Assembly: GCF_000341085.1 (NCBI RefSeq)
Contig: NZ_ANBA01000030.1
Coordinates: 59,266-123,265, forward strand
Reading direction: 5' to 3'
DNA: 64,000 bases
Source of the DNA: Nocardiopsis ganjiahuensis DSM 45031
GTDB taxonomy: Bacteria; Actinomycetota; Actinomycetes; Streptosporangiales; Streptosporangiaceae
The position numbers and the translations under genes were made by a program. The notes beneath the pieces are model-generated. The model was not told the DNA's origin. It did not search any database and saw nothing but the letters and a program-made list of their open reading frames with translations. Positions 25,196 through 33,691 of the stretch are shown one piece after another; within the stretch, counting starts at the first letter, position 1; every line of letters starts with the position of its first letter.

Positions 25196-25882
25196 TCAGC
25201 CCTCGTCGTCCTCCTGGTACTTGCGTGGTTTGTACTCGACCCCGACCCCGCCCATCACCGCGATACCGCGGACGTGCACGATCGGGGCGTCCGGTTCCAC
25301 CACGCTGGGGGTGTTCCCGTCGATGCCGAAACCCCCCATGATCGGCAGTCCGTGCACCCGCACCTGGATGTCGTCGGGCACGGTGATCCCGATGCCGCCC
25401 ATGGTCGTGCAGATCCAGATGGTGGTCTCGCGCTGGGTGAACCGGGCCTCGCGCAGGTCGAGATCGATGCCGCCCATCACCGCGGCCGCGACGAACACGG
25501 GCGGGACCACCCAGCTCCCGGAGCGGTCCGCGCCGCCCATGAGGGCCAGGGCCGCGCGGCTGGTCGGGGGCTGGTCGACGATCCGGCCGGCTCCGTACAC
25601 CGGGCGGGGCGAGCGGAAGTCGGAGGGCGCCCGTGCGGGAACGGCGCCGCCACCCGGAGCGATCCCGTCGCCGGGCAGGTCCTCGGTGAGGGGGACCAGC
25701 TCGCCGACGGTCTTGGCGCGGTACACCGCGTCCAGGCGGTCGCTGTGCTCGTCGGGATCCAGGCGGCCCTCGGCAAGGGCCTCGCGGAGCAGGTGCGCGA
25801 CGGCGTCACGGTCGGCGTCCGAGGCGCGCATCCGACCGTTTCCGTCATCGTGGGGGGTGACTTGGCTCATCTGGTCCACCAT
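25196..25882 (-). CDS. DUF1707 protein with LiaF-like C-terminal domain
   Basis: 228 residues. The DUF1707 domain (about residues 17-70: MRASDADRDAVAHLLREALAEGRL) is a small helical domain of actinobacteria. The C-terminal half resembles the cell-wall-antibiotic-response (LiaF/DUF2154) beta domain, with five spaced (L/V/T/I)MGG turns. No membrane helix is visible, unlike classical LiaF. The start at 25882 has GGAG 9 bases upstream; 25870 is possible. It is the last gene of the ABC-kinase-regulator unit, 70 bases after the regulator, and may tune the kinase. Confidence 0.85.
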   Translation of the reverse strand: MVDQMSQVTPHDDGNGRMRASDADRDAVAHLLREALAEGRLDPDEHSDRLDAVYRAKTVGELVPLTEDLPGDGIAPGGGAVPARAPSDFRSPRPVYGAGRIVDQPPTSRAALALMGGADRSGSWVVPPVFVAAAVMGGIDLDLREARFTQRETTIWICTTMGGIGITVPDDIQVRVHGLPIMGGFGIDGNTPSVVEPDAPIVHVRGIAVMGGVGVEYKPRKYQEDDEG

Positions 25883-25952
25883 ATGCCGATTCTCCACCGC
25901 ACGGCAGGCCCCGGCATCCGGGAAAAGCCCTGAGGCGCCCCCTACTTTCTCC

Positions 25953-26588
25953 CTACTGTTCGGGCAGCAGCCCTCGGCGCAGCGCCTGGGACACCGCGGC
26001 GGTCCGGTCGCCGACCCCCAGCTTCTCGTAGACCCGCATCAGGTGGGTCTTCACCGTGGTGGGGCTGATGTGCAGGGCCCGGCCGATCGCGGCGTTGGTG
26101 CGCCCCTCCGAGGCCAGCCGCAGCACCTCCACCTCCCGCGGGGAGAGCGCGGGCCCTGCCGGTTCGGTGCGCTGGCGGACCCCGGTGAGCAGCTTGCCCG
26201 CCAGACGGCCGCTGAGCACCGTCTCGCCCCGGGCCGCCGACCGGACGGCGTCGGCCAGCTCCGCGCGCGGGGTGTCCTTGAGCAGGTAGCCGGTGGCGCC
26301 CGCCTCGACCGCGCGCAGGATGTCGGTGTCGGTGTCGTAGGTGGTCAGCACCAGGACGTGCACGCCCGGGTGCTCGGCACGGATCCGGGCGGTGGCCTCG
26401 GCCCCGTCGCCGCCGGGCATGCGCAGGTCCATCAGGACCACGTCGGGGGAGAGCTCGGCGACCCGGGCCACGGCCTCGGGACCCGAACCGGCGTCACCGA
26501 CCACGTCGAGGTCGGCCTCGGCGCTGAGCATGCCGCGAATGCCTTCGCGGACCACGGGGTGGTCGTCCACCAGCAGGACACGGATCAT
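25953..26588 (-). CDS. NarL/LuxR-type response regulator
   Basis: 211 residues. The receiver domain has the acidic pair at 8-9, phospho-acceptor Asp54 (VVLMDLRMPGG) and the conserved Lys in YLLKDTPRAEL. The C-terminal LuxR-type helix-turn-helix is LSPREVEVLRLASEGRTNAA...TVKTHLMRVYEKLGV. It follows the histidine kinase by 26 bases and is almost certainly its partner; the likely target is its own operon. Confidence 0.95.
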   Translation of the reverse strand: MIRVLLVDDHPVVREGIRGMLSAEADLDVVGDAGSGPEAVARVAELSPDVVLMDLRMPGGDGAEATARIRAEHPGVHVLVLTTYDTDTDILRAVEAGATGYLLKDTPRAELADAVRSAARGETVLSGRLAGKLLTGVRQRTEPAGPALSPREVEVLRLASEGRTNAAIGRALHISPTTVKTHLMRVYEKLGVGDRTAAVSQALRRGLLPEQ

Positions 26589-26614
26589 GGTGCGGGTCTT
26601 CTCCTCGGGGCGGA

Positions 26615-27898
26615 TCACTCGTCCGCGTCCTCGTGGTCGTCGTGGGGGATGGTCAGCCGCACGGTGGTGCCGCCGCCGGGCGTGCTCTCCAGGTCCAGGA
26701 CCCCGCCGACCGCCTCGGCGCGGTGGCGCATGTTGGCCAGGCCGTTGCCGTCGGAGGGCCTGGCGGTGTCGAAACCCCGGCCGTCGTCGGCCACGGTCAG
26801 GGCGACACCGACGTCGGTGTAGGCCAGGGTGACGCGCGTGTGCCCGGCGTCGGCGTGCTTGCGGACGTTGGCCAGGGCCTCCTGGGCGGTGCGCAGCAGG
26901 CACACCCGCAGGTCGTTGGGGAGTTCCTCGGGGGAGCCGGTGACGTGCGCGGCCACCTCGATGCCCAGCTCCCGACCGAGGCGCTCGCTGATCCGGGTGA
27001 GCGCCCCGTCCAGGTCGTCCCCCTGCAGCGGCACCGCCTGCCGGGCGGCGACCATCGCCCGCGCCTCGGCCAGGTTCTCCGCGGCGGTCTCCCGCATCAG
27101 GGCCAGGTGGCGGCGGGCGGTGGCGGGGTCGGTGTCCAGCTCCGACTCCACCGCCTGGGTCAGGGTGATGATGCTGGTGAACCCCTGGGCGAGGGTGTCG
27201 TGCATCTCGCGGGCCAGACGTTCGCGCTCGGCCATCGCCCCGGCCTGTTCCGAGAGGAGGGCGGCCTCCTCCTGGCTGCGGCGCAGCCGCTCGATCAGGG
27301 AGTAGCGCTCCCAGCTCTGTTCCACGATCCGTTCGAACCAGGTGCCGAACCAGAGCGCGTACCCCAGGAGCAGGCCGTTGATCAGGAAGGTCAGTCCGAC
27401 CCCCGACCACTCCTCCAGGCCGAACAGCCCTCTCAACAGCGAGGGGAAGAGCAGGAGCACCCCCATGAGGGGGACCGCGAACAGGCTCCCCACCGTCATG
27501 AAACACAGCGGGGCCACGCCGATGACCATCCAGGTCAGGGCAGGGTTGAGGATGACAGCGGGCAGCGTGAGCACGAGGACGAGACCGGACACGCCGAAGC
27601 GGCCGAGCCAGGCGGGGGGCGATCCGTCGTCCCTGGCGTAGGGGCGGAGCAGGCCGAAGTGGAGCGCGACGACCGACGACACGAGCGCCGCGGTCAGCCA
27701 CCGCCACTCCGCGGGCCCGGTCAGCAGGGCCAGCACGACGACTCCGACCATGACGGCGGTGAAGTACACGTCCCACCAGATGCCCAGGTCGAAGGCGTGC
27801 CGTTCGGTGTCCTCCGGGCACTCCTCGGAATCCTCGCGGTCGGTGGCGGGCTCCGGGCCCGTCCCCGGACCCGGAGCCCCGTTCGTCGTCATGCTCAT
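26615..27898 (-). CDS. Membrane sensor histidine kinase, HisKA_3 (NarX/LiaS type)
   Basis: 427 residues. About six membrane helices (residues 45-195) with short loops, so it probably senses within the membrane or via partners, as in intramembrane-sensing kinases. The phospho-acceptor is His233 (REMHDTLAQG), followed by a HATPase domain (TAQEALANVRKHA, DDGRGF, GNGLANM). The ATG at 27898 overlaps the permease stop (ATGA). The cytoplasmic N-terminal tail is rich in Gly, Pro and acidic residues. Confidence 0.93.
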   Translation of the reverse strand: MSMTTNGAPGPGTGPEPATDREDSEECPEDTERHAFDLGIWWDVYFTAVMVGVVVLALLTGPAEWRWLTAALVSSVVALHFGLLRPYARDDGSPPAWLGRFGVSGLVLVLTLPAVILNPALTWMVIGVAPLCFMTVGSLFAVPLMGVLLLFPSLLRGLFGLEEWSGVGLTFLINGLLLGYALWFGTWFERIVEQSWERYSLIERLRRSQEEAALLSEQAGAMAERERLAREMHDTLAQGFTSIITLTQAVESELDTDPATARRHLALMRETAAENLAEARAMVAARQAVPLQGDDLDGALTRISERLGRELGIEVAAHVTGSPEELPNDLRVCLLRTAQEALANVRKHADAGHTRVTLAYTDVGVALTVADDGRGFDTARPSDGNGLANMRHRAEAVGGVLDLESTPGGGTTVRLTIPHDDHEDADE

Positions 27899-28794
27899 CC
27901 GTCCTTGCGGGTCTTCCAGCGGAACGTCAGCAGGGTCAGGACCAAGCCCACCACACACCAGGTGCCGAGGGCGAGGGCGACCAGGTGCAGATCCCAGGCG
28001 CCGGAGGGTTCGAGCTGCGCCATCTCCTCGGGGAAGAACCCGGCGCGCATGCCCTGGGCCATCCACAGCAGCGGGAACAGCCCGGCCGCGTTCAGTACCC
28101 AGTCCGGCAGGGCCACGGTGGGGACGAAGATCCCCGAGATGAACTGGAGGACGAGGAAGGGGAAGGTGACCACGGCCGACGCGGCAGCGGCGGTGCGGGC
28201 CAGCGAACTGATCGCGATGCCGAGCAGGGAGCAGGCGACGGTACCGAGCACGAACACCCACGCGACGGTGGCCCAGGCCGTCACACCGGTGGGCAGGGCC
28301 GCGTCGAAGAAGAGGCGGGCCACTCCGAGCAGGAGCACCACCTGTCCCAGGGCGAGGAACAGCACCAGGATCGTCTTGCCGATGAAGTACGAGCTCGGCG
28401 CCATCGGGGTGCCCCGCAGGCGCCGGAGCCCGCCGTACTCGCGTTCGGCGGCGATCGCGACGCCCAGGGTCTGGAAGCTCACCGACATCAGCCCCATGGC
28501 CATCAGGCCGGGCAGGAAGTAGTCGACGGCCGACATCTCCATGTCGAACATGCCGCCCATGACCGTCGCGAAGAGCACCAGGATGACCGCGGGCAGCATG
28601 AAGGTGAACAGGACCCCCTCCCACTCGCGGCTGAAGGTGCGGATCTCGACCCAGCCCCGGGACAGGCCCACCCGGAGCGCCCCCGGCGGGCGGCCGCGGG
28701 AGGCGTCGGTCCCGGTCCGGACGGCGCCGGACCGGGCGCCGGGACCGGCGTCCTTCGGGGAGGCGGTCTTCTGTGTCGTGGAAGGGGTGCTCAT
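27895..28794 (-). CDS. ABC-2 type exporter permease
   Basis: 299 residues with six membrane helices and a 50-residue Ser/Ala/Gly/Arg-rich cytoplasmic N-terminus. The layout (helix pair, RREYGGLRRLRGTP-like cytosolic loop, then four helices) fits the ABC-2/DrrB-type permeases that export drugs, lipids or polymers. The start overlaps the ATPase stop by four bases, and the stop overlaps the kinase start, so the three genes are coupled. Confidence 0.92.
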   Translation of the reverse strand: MSTPSTTQKTASPKDAGPGARSGAVRTGTDASRGRPPGALRVGLSRGWVEIRTFSREWEGVLFTFMLPAVILVLFATVMGGMFDMEMSAVDYFLPGLMAMGLMSVSFQTLGVAIAAEREYGGLRRLRGTPMAPSSYFIGKTILVLFLALGQVVLLLGVARLFFDAALPTGVTAWATVAWVFVLGTVACSLLGIAISSLARTAAAASAVVTFPFLVLQFISGIFVPTVALPDWVLNAAGLFPLLWMAQGMRAGFFPEEMAQLEPSGAWDLHLVALALGTWCVVGLVLTLLTFRWKTRKDG

Positions 28795-29681
28795 GCCGCG
28801 GCCTCCTGTGCTCCGCCGTCGCCGACCTCGGCGGTCCGGTCGGAATCGTTGATCATCCCGAGGTAGATCTCCTCGAGGGTGGGGCGGTGCACGCTCAGCT
28901 CGGGGATCTCCCCGACGAAGCGGCCGGTCAGTTCGGCGACCACCCGGGTGGGTTCGGCCGTCCGGACCTCGCGCCGCCGGCCGTCCTCCAGCCAGCCGAC
29001 CGTCGCCTCGGCCGAGGCGCGTCCGTCGAGCGCGGCGGGGGTGTCGACCGCCCGGATCCGGCCGCGCGCGATCACACACACCCGGTCGGCCAGTTCCTCG
29101 GCCTCCTCCAGGTAGTGGGTGGTGAGCACGATCGTGGTGCCGCCGTCGGCCAGGTCCCGGATGAGGCCCCAGAACTCGCGCCGGGCCCTGGGGTCGAAAC
29201 CGGTGGTGGGTTCGTCGAGGAAGAGGAGTTCGGGCTGTCCGACGATGCCCAGGGCCACGTCCAGCCGGCGCCGCTGCCCGCCGGAGAGCGACTCGGCCAG
29301 CTCCTTGGCCTTGGCGGTGAGCCCGACCCGTTCGATGACCTCGTCGGGGTCATGGGAGAGCGGGTAGTAGCCCGCGAAGTGCCGGACGACGTCACGCACC
29401 GGCATCTTGGGGACCATGGTCTCCTTCTGCCAGACGACGCCGACACGCGAGCGCCAGGCGCGTCCGGCCCTGCCGGGGTCCTCGCCCAGGACCCGGGCGG
29501 TACCGCCGTCACGGTGGCGGAAGCCCTCCAGGATCTCGACGGCGGTGCTCTTCCCGGCGCCGTTGGGGCCGAGGAAGGAGAAGATCTCACCCCGCTCGAT
29601 ACTCAAGTCGATCCCGGCGACGGCCTCGACGTCGCCGTACTTCTTCCTGAGGTCGCTGACCTCGATCACGGATTCGCTCAT
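28791..29681 (-). CDS. ABC exporter ATP-binding protein
   Basis: 296 residues from the ATG at 29681 (GGGAGG 8 bases upstream). Walker A GPNGAGKST, Q-loop VVWQKETM, signature LSGGQRRRLDVAL, Walker B LLFLDEPTTGFDP and H-loop TTHYLEEAEEL. The C-terminal part is of the DrrA type. It heads the five-gene reverse unit; its substrate is unknown, but the attached LiaF-like and two-component genes point to envelope or antimicrobial stress. Confidence 0.94.
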   Translation of the reverse strand: MSESVIEVSDLRKKYGDVEAVAGIDLSIERGEIFSFLGPNGAGKSTAVEILEGFRHRDGGTARVLGEDPGRAGRAWRSRVGVVWQKETMVPKMPVRDVVRHFAGYYPLSHDPDEVIERVGLTAKAKELAESLSGGQRRRLDVALGIVGQPELLFLDEPTTGFDPRARREFWGLIRDLADGGTTIVLTTHYLEEAEELADRVCVIARGRIRAVDTPAALDGRASAEATVGWLEDGRRREVRTAEPTRVVAELTGRFVGEIPELSVHRPTLEEIYLGMINDSDRTAEVGDGGAQEAAA

Positions 29682-29732
29682 GACCCGAGCCTCCCGCGGG
29701 GATCGGGCCGGGGGTATCCGCCACGAAGGCCG

Positions 29733-29762
29733 ACCCGTGTCCTCCACTCGGAGGACACGGGT
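29733..29762. terminator. Perfect 13-bp hairpin between nucS and the ABC operon
   Basis: ACCCGTGTCCTCC (29733-29745) pairs exactly with 29750-29762 around a 4-base ACTC loop. It lies 55 bases after the nucS stop (nucS is read leftward) and 52 bases before the ABC gene start, so it can be a nucS terminator. An operator role for the ABC unit cannot be excluded. Confidence 0.6.
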
Positions 29763-29817
29763 TCGGGGTCGGTGACGGGCTGCTCCAGGGGTGAGGGGCG
29801 CGGAGCAGGGAGAAGCC

Positions 29818-30495
29818 CTAGAAGAGGCGCAGGGTGTCGGGCTCGATGCCGCGCAGTTCGTCGTAGTCGAGGACGACGCAGGTGATGCCGCGGTCCTCGG
29901 CGAGCACCTTCGCCTGGGGCTTGATCTCCTGGGCCGCGAACACGCCGGTCACCGGGGCCAGGGAGGGGTCCCGGTTGAGGAGTTCGAGGTACCGGGTGAG
30001 CTGCTCGACGCCGTCGATGTCCCCGCGGCGCTTGAGCTCCACCGCGACGGTGTTGCTCCGGCCGTCGCGGCACAGGATGTCCACGGGACCGATGGCGGTG
30101 GGGTACTCACGGCGGATGAGCGTGTAGCCCTCACCGAGCGTGGTGATGTGCTCGGCGAGCAGTTCCTGGAGGTGGGCTTCGACGCCGTCCTTCTGGAGGC
30201 CGGGGTCCTTGCCGAGCTCGTGGGAGGAGTCGTGGAGGATCTCCTCCATGGTCAGCACGAGCTTCTCACCGGACTTGCTGTGCGTGACCGTCCACACGTC
30301 GGGACCGTCCTCGACGGTCTCCTCGCGCAGTTTGCACGGCGGGTTCATCCAGTTCAGCGGTTTGAACGCCCGGTCGTCGGCGTGGATGGACACGCTCCCG
30401 TCGGCCTTGATCAGGATCAGGCGGGGAGCCATGGGCAGGTGGGCGGTGAGCCGGCCGGCATAGTCGACACTGCACCGCGCGATGACGAGACGCAC
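29818..30495 (-). CDS. nucS: NucS/EndoMS mismatch-specific endonuclease
   Basis: Cuts both strands at mismatches; it is the key enzyme of the MutS/MutL-independent mismatch repair of actinobacteria and archaea. 225 residues. The N-terminal DNA-binding/dimerisation part starts VRLVIARCSVDYAGRLTAHLP (read as Met first); the nuclease domain has the catalytic pattern GPVDILCRD...VAVELKRRG. GTG start without a Shine-Dalgarno; a TAACGT -10 lies 8 bases upstream, so the mRNA may be leaderless. It is divergent from the MFS gene. Confidence 0.95.
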   Translation of the reverse strand: MRLVIARCSVDYAGRLTAHLPMAPRLILIKADGSVSIHADDRAFKPLNWMNPPCKLREETVEDGPDVWTVTHSKSGEKLVLTMEEILHDSSHELGKDPGLQKDGVEAHLQELLAEHITTLGEGYTLIRREYPTAIGPVDILCRDGRSNTVAVELKRRGDIDGVEQLTRYLELLNRDPSLAPVTGVFAAQEIKPQAKVLAEDRGITCVVLDYDELRGIEPDTLRLF

Positions 30496-30601
30496 GGGAG
30501 GTCACGTTACCGCCTCCGCCGTGCCCGCGAGGCCGCTTCGGCGGCGAACCCGGGCGGGGGCGGGGTGGGAGGGCGCGGGGTGTTCTCCCTAGGCTGTCGG
30601 G

Positions 30602-31852
30602 ATGCTCGTGCGAAACCGTTGGATGATCCTGTCGGTCAGCATGGTCGCGCAGGTGGCCAGTGTCTCGGCGATGTTCGGGGTACCGGTCGTGCTGCCGCAG
30701 CTGCGCGAGGCCTTCGGGGTCACCACGGCGCAGGCGGGGATGCTCGCCGGGCTGCCCTCGTTCGGGTTGTTGCTGACGCTCCTGCTGTGGGGCGTGGTGA
30801 TCGACCGGGTGGGGGAGCGGTCGACGATGGCGCTGAGCCTGCTCCTCACCGCGGGCGCGCTCGGGCTGCTCTGGGCCGTCTCGGAGCTGTGGAGCGCGGC
30901 GGCGGTCCTGCTGCTGATGGGGGCGGTCGGAGGGCCGGTGAACGCGGCCAGCGGGCGACTGGTCCTGACCTGGTTCGCGCAGGGGGAACGCGGGCTGGCC
31001 ATGGGCATCCGCCAGTCCGCGCTGCCGCTGGGCGTGGGTGTCGCCGCCCTGGTGCTGCCCCGGGCGGCCGACGCGTGGGGGTTCGTCGCGGCGATGACGC
31101 TCCCGGCCGGGCTGGCACTGGTCGCGGTGCCGCTCGTGCTGGCCATGGCCACCGTCCCGCCCGCGGCGGCCGCTCCCGACCCCGGGGAGGAGCCCGGCGC
31201 GGTCGGCGAACCGGGCACCGGGAGCCCCGAACCGGCCGCGAGCGCCCCGGAGACCGTCCCGCAGGAGTCCCCCTACCGCCGCTGGGCCATCTGGCGGGTG
31301 CACGGGGTGAGCATGCTCCTCGGGGTCCCCCAGGTCACCCTGATGGTCTACGCGGTCATCTACCTGGTCCAGGAACAGGGGTGGAGCGCGCCCGCCGCAG
31401 GCGCGGTGGTCGCGGCGGCGCAGATCCCCGGGGCGGCGGGGCGGCTGCTGCTCGGCGCCTGGTCGGACCGGACCGGGAACCGCATGGGGCCGGTCCGTTG
31501 GCTGGCCGCGGCCTCCGGGGTCTGCCTGGTCATGCTCACCCTGCTGCCGAACGCCTGGGGGTGGACGGCGGTCCCGCTGGTCCTGGTCTGCCTGGTTCTG
31601 ACGATGTGGCACAACGGGCTGACCTTCCTCTCGGTGGCGGAGATCGCGGGAACGGCGTGGGCGGGACGGGCCCTGGCGGTGCAGAACTGGCTCCAGGCGA
31701 TCAGCACCACGGTCACCCCCGTGCTGATGGCGGCCGTGATCACGCTCGCGGGACTGCCCGCCGTGTTCGCGGTGGGCGCGGTGTTCTCGGTACTGGCCGT
31801 CGCCGTGGTGCCGGTCCGCCCGGGTTTGGGCCCCACGCCCACTACTGGCTAG
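30602..31852 (+). CDS. Major facilitator superfamily transporter
   Basis: 416 residues, 12 predicted membrane helices with a polar Pro/Glu/Ala-rich central loop (about residues 185-220). The RVGERSTMA segment after helix 2 is MFS-like, and the general look is that of the CynX/NimT subfamily. Substrate unknown. A TAGGCT -10 (30590-30595) ends 6 bases before the ATG, so translation is probably from a leaderless mRNA. Confidence 0.85.
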   Translation: MLVRNRWMILSVSMVAQVASVSAMFGVPVVLPQLREAFGVTTAQAGMLAGLPSFGLLLTLLLWGVVIDRVGERSTMALSLLLTAGALGLLWAVSELWSAAAVLLLMGAVGGPVNAASGRLVLTWFAQGERGLAMGIRQSALPLGVGVAALVLPRAADAWGFVAAMTLPAGLALVAVPLVLAMATVPPAAAAPDPGEEPGAVGEPGTGSPEPAASAPETVPQESPYRRWAIWRVHGVSMLLGVPQVTLMVYAVIYLVQEQGWSAPAAGAVVAAAQIPGAAGRLLLGAWSDRTGNRMGPVRWLAAASGVCLVMLTLLPNAWGWTAVPLVLVCLVLTMWHNGLTFLSVAEIAGTAWAGRALAVQNWLQAISTTVTPVLMAAVITLAGLPAVFAVGAVFSVLAVAVVPVRPGLGPTPTTG

Positions 31853-31856
31853 TAGT
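31841..31856. promoter_or_regulatory. Operator-like palindrome before the hydroxyacyl-CoA dehydrogenase gene
   Basis: ACTACTGGCTAGTAGT is symmetric at 7 of 8 base pairs. It overlaps the stop codon of the MFS gene and lies about 43 bases upstream of the -10 (TAAGGT, 31899-31904) of the next gene. Confidence 0.3.
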
Positions 31857-31911
31857 AAAGATCTGGTCCCGGTGCGCGAGCCAGACGCGAGAGGCGTCTA
31901 AGGTGGGGCCC

Positions 31912-33126
31912 ATGGTGCAGGAATTTGACAAGGTCGGCGTCGTAGGACTGGGCACGATGGGTGCGGGCATCGCTGAGGTGTTCGCCCGGGCCGGGTTCAA
32001 CGTCGTCGGGGTCGAGATCGACCAGGCCGCCCTCGACCGCGGCCGTGGTCACGTGGACAAGTCCCTCTCGCGTGCGGTCAGCAAGGGCAAACTCACCGAG
32101 GAGGAGCGTTCGGGAATCGACGCCCGCCTCACGTTCAGCACGTCCCGGGAGGATCTCGCGGACGCGGACTTCGTCGTCGAGGCCGTCCCTGAGCGCATGG
32201 ACATCAAGCGCGACGTGTTCGGTGACCTCGACCGGATCTGCGCGCCCGGCACGATCCTGGCGACCAACACCTCCTCGCTGTCGGTCACCGAGATCGCCGC
32301 GCTGACCGACCGGCCCGAGAAGGTCGTCGGTCTGCACTTCTTCAACCCGGCCCCGGTCATGAAACTGGCCGAGGTCATCACGACCGTCGCCACCAGCGCC
32401 GAGACCGTCGACATCGTCACCGAGGTCGCCAAGCGCATCGGCAAGACCCCGATCACCGTCGGCGACCGCGGCGGCTTCGTCGCCAACGCCCTGCTGGTGC
32501 CCTACATCAACGACGCGGTCCGCCTCTACGAGCGGGGGATCGCCACCCGCGAGGAGATCGACGAGTCGGTCAAGAAGGCCGCCGGCCTTCCCATGGGCCC
32601 GCTCACCCTCGCCGACCTCGTCGGCCTGGACGTGTGCCTGGCCGTCATGGACGTCCTCTGGGCCGAGTTCCACGACCCGCGCTACTCCGCGTCCCCGCTG
32701 CTGCGCCGCATGGTCGCCGCGGGCCGTCTCGGCCGCAAGACCGGCCAGGGCTTCTACGGGGGCAAGGACGAGGCCCCCGAGCCGCGGCGGACCGGCCGCT
32801 TCGCCGAGATGGTGCGCGAGGAGGAGACCCTCGACCTGGGCGAGATGCTCGTCGCGCCGCAGATCGACGACGCCATGCGCATGATCGGCGACGGCTACGC
32901 CTCCGCGCGGGACGTCGACACCGCCATGCGGTTCGGCTGCGGCTACCCGAAGGGCCCGACCGAGCTCCTGGAGGAGCGCGGTGCGGAGTCCGTCATCACC
33001 ACCCTGGTGGCGATGTCGGAGTACAGCCTCACCACCATCGCGGTGCCCGCCCCGCTGCTCATGGACCTGCTGCCCGACGCCGACGAGGGCGCCTCGCACG
33101 GCGGCGGCTGCGCCTGCCACGGCTGA
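31912..33126 (+). CDS. 3-hydroxyacyl-CoA (3-hydroxybutyryl-CoA) dehydrogenase
   Basis: NAD-dependent enzyme of beta-oxidation or butyryl-CoA metabolism. 404 residues. The Rossmann fold opens VGVVGLGTMGAGIAEVFARAG; the catalytic region has NTSSLSVTEIA and GLHFFNPAPVMKLAEV (catalytic His). Two C-terminal 3HCDH domains follow: GFVANALLVPYINDAV and a second at about residue 310. The last ten residues (SHGGGCACHG) form an unusual Cys/His tail. A TAAGGT -10 lies 7 bases before the ATG, so the mRNA is probably leaderless. Repeat copy B follows the stop. Confidence 0.93.
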   Translation: MVQEFDKVGVVGLGTMGAGIAEVFARAGFNVVGVEIDQAALDRGRGHVDKSLSRAVSKGKLTEEERSGIDARLTFSTSREDLADADFVVEAVPERMDIKRDVFGDLDRICAPGTILATNTSSLSVTEIAALTDRPEKVVGLHFFNPAPVMKLAEVITTVATSAETVDIVTEVAKRIGKTPITVGDRGGFVANALLVPYINDAVRLYERGIATREEIDESVKKAAGLPMGPLTLADLVGLDVCLAVMDVLWAEFHDPRYSASPLLRRMVAAGRLGRKTGQGFYGGKDEAPEPRRTGRFAEMVREEETLDLGEMLVAPQIDDAMRMIGDGYASARDVDTAMRFGCGYPKGPTELLEERGAESVITTLVAMSEYSLTTIAVPAPLLMDLLPDADEGASHGGGCACHG

Positions 33127-33136
33127 CCGCTGCCTG

Positions 33137-33270
33137 CTCCGGGCCTCCGCTTCGACACGCCCGTCGCCCGCCACCACCCTCGACGGACGCGTCGGCGGAG
33201 TTCTCGCTCCGTTGTTCCCCGTCGGCGGCTTGACCCGTCCCGCAGCACCCTGGCGGAGCCCGAACCATTC
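33137..33270 (+). repeat. Dispersed intergenic repeat, copy B
   Basis: Follows the dehydrogenase stop within about 18 bases. Modules shared with copies A and C: CCTCCGCTTCG (33144-33154), the CCCGTCGCCCGCCACC core (from 33160 to about 33189, two mismatches to copy A), and GCAGCACCCTGGCGG (33242-33256) near the end, identical in copy C. The middle of the element differs. Confidence 0.7.
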
Positions 33271-33274
33271 GGTC

Positions 33275-33313
33275 GTGGCCGCCGTGACACCTTCGAGGTG
33301 TGACGGCGGCCAC
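33275..33313 (+). terminator. Terminator hairpin downstream of the dehydrogenase
   Basis: A 17-bp stem with one mismatch-type G-T pair (GTGGCCGCCGTGACACC, 33275-33291, with 33297-33313), TTCGA loop, then TGTCTGTTTTCT. It is placed just after repeat copy B. Confidence 0.75.
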
Positions 33314-33339
33314 TGTCTGTTTTCTCCTACCCTTGAAGG

Positions 33340-33669
33340 GTGAGCCCGCGCCGTAACAGCCCCCGCCGCAAAGCGGCCCGGGGCAACAACGCCCCTGGTG
33401 GTCCCCCGGACGAAGACGCCCTCATGCTGCGTATCACCGGAGGGCAGCGCAGAGAGACGGGGTCGGACGGAGAGTGGGTGACGCGCCGGATCAGCGGCGC
33501 GGCCGCGACCAAGGTCTACCGGTGCCCGGGCTGTGCCCAGGAGATCCCCACCGGCATGCCCCACGTCGTCGCCTGGCGCCCCTACGGCGACGGCGGCGAC
33601 CGGCGGCACTGGCACTCCTCCTGCTGGGACCGGCGCTCCCACCGCTCTCCCAGGGCCCCCAGATACTGA
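33340..33669 (+). CDS. Small zinc-ribbon-like protein of unknown function
   Basis: 109 residues, GTG start, probably leaderless (TACCCT at 33328-33333 ends 6 bases before the start). The N-terminus is basic (RRNSPRRKAARG). The C-terminal half has CPGC (YRCPGCAQEIPTGMPHVV) and a later HWHSSC, a plausible zinc site of the Cys2-His/Cys type. Similar small proteins precede an alpha/beta hydrolase in other actinomycetes; automated annotations as ATP/GTP-binding are not supported by any motif here. Confidence 0.75.
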   Translation: MSPRRNSPRRKAARGNNAPGGPPDEDALMLRITGGQRRETGSDGEWVTRRISGAAATKVYRCPGCAQEIPTGMPHVVAWRPYGDGGDRRHWHSSCWDRRSHRSPRAPRY

Positions 33670-33691
33670 CCCGGACCAGACAAGAGGAGCC

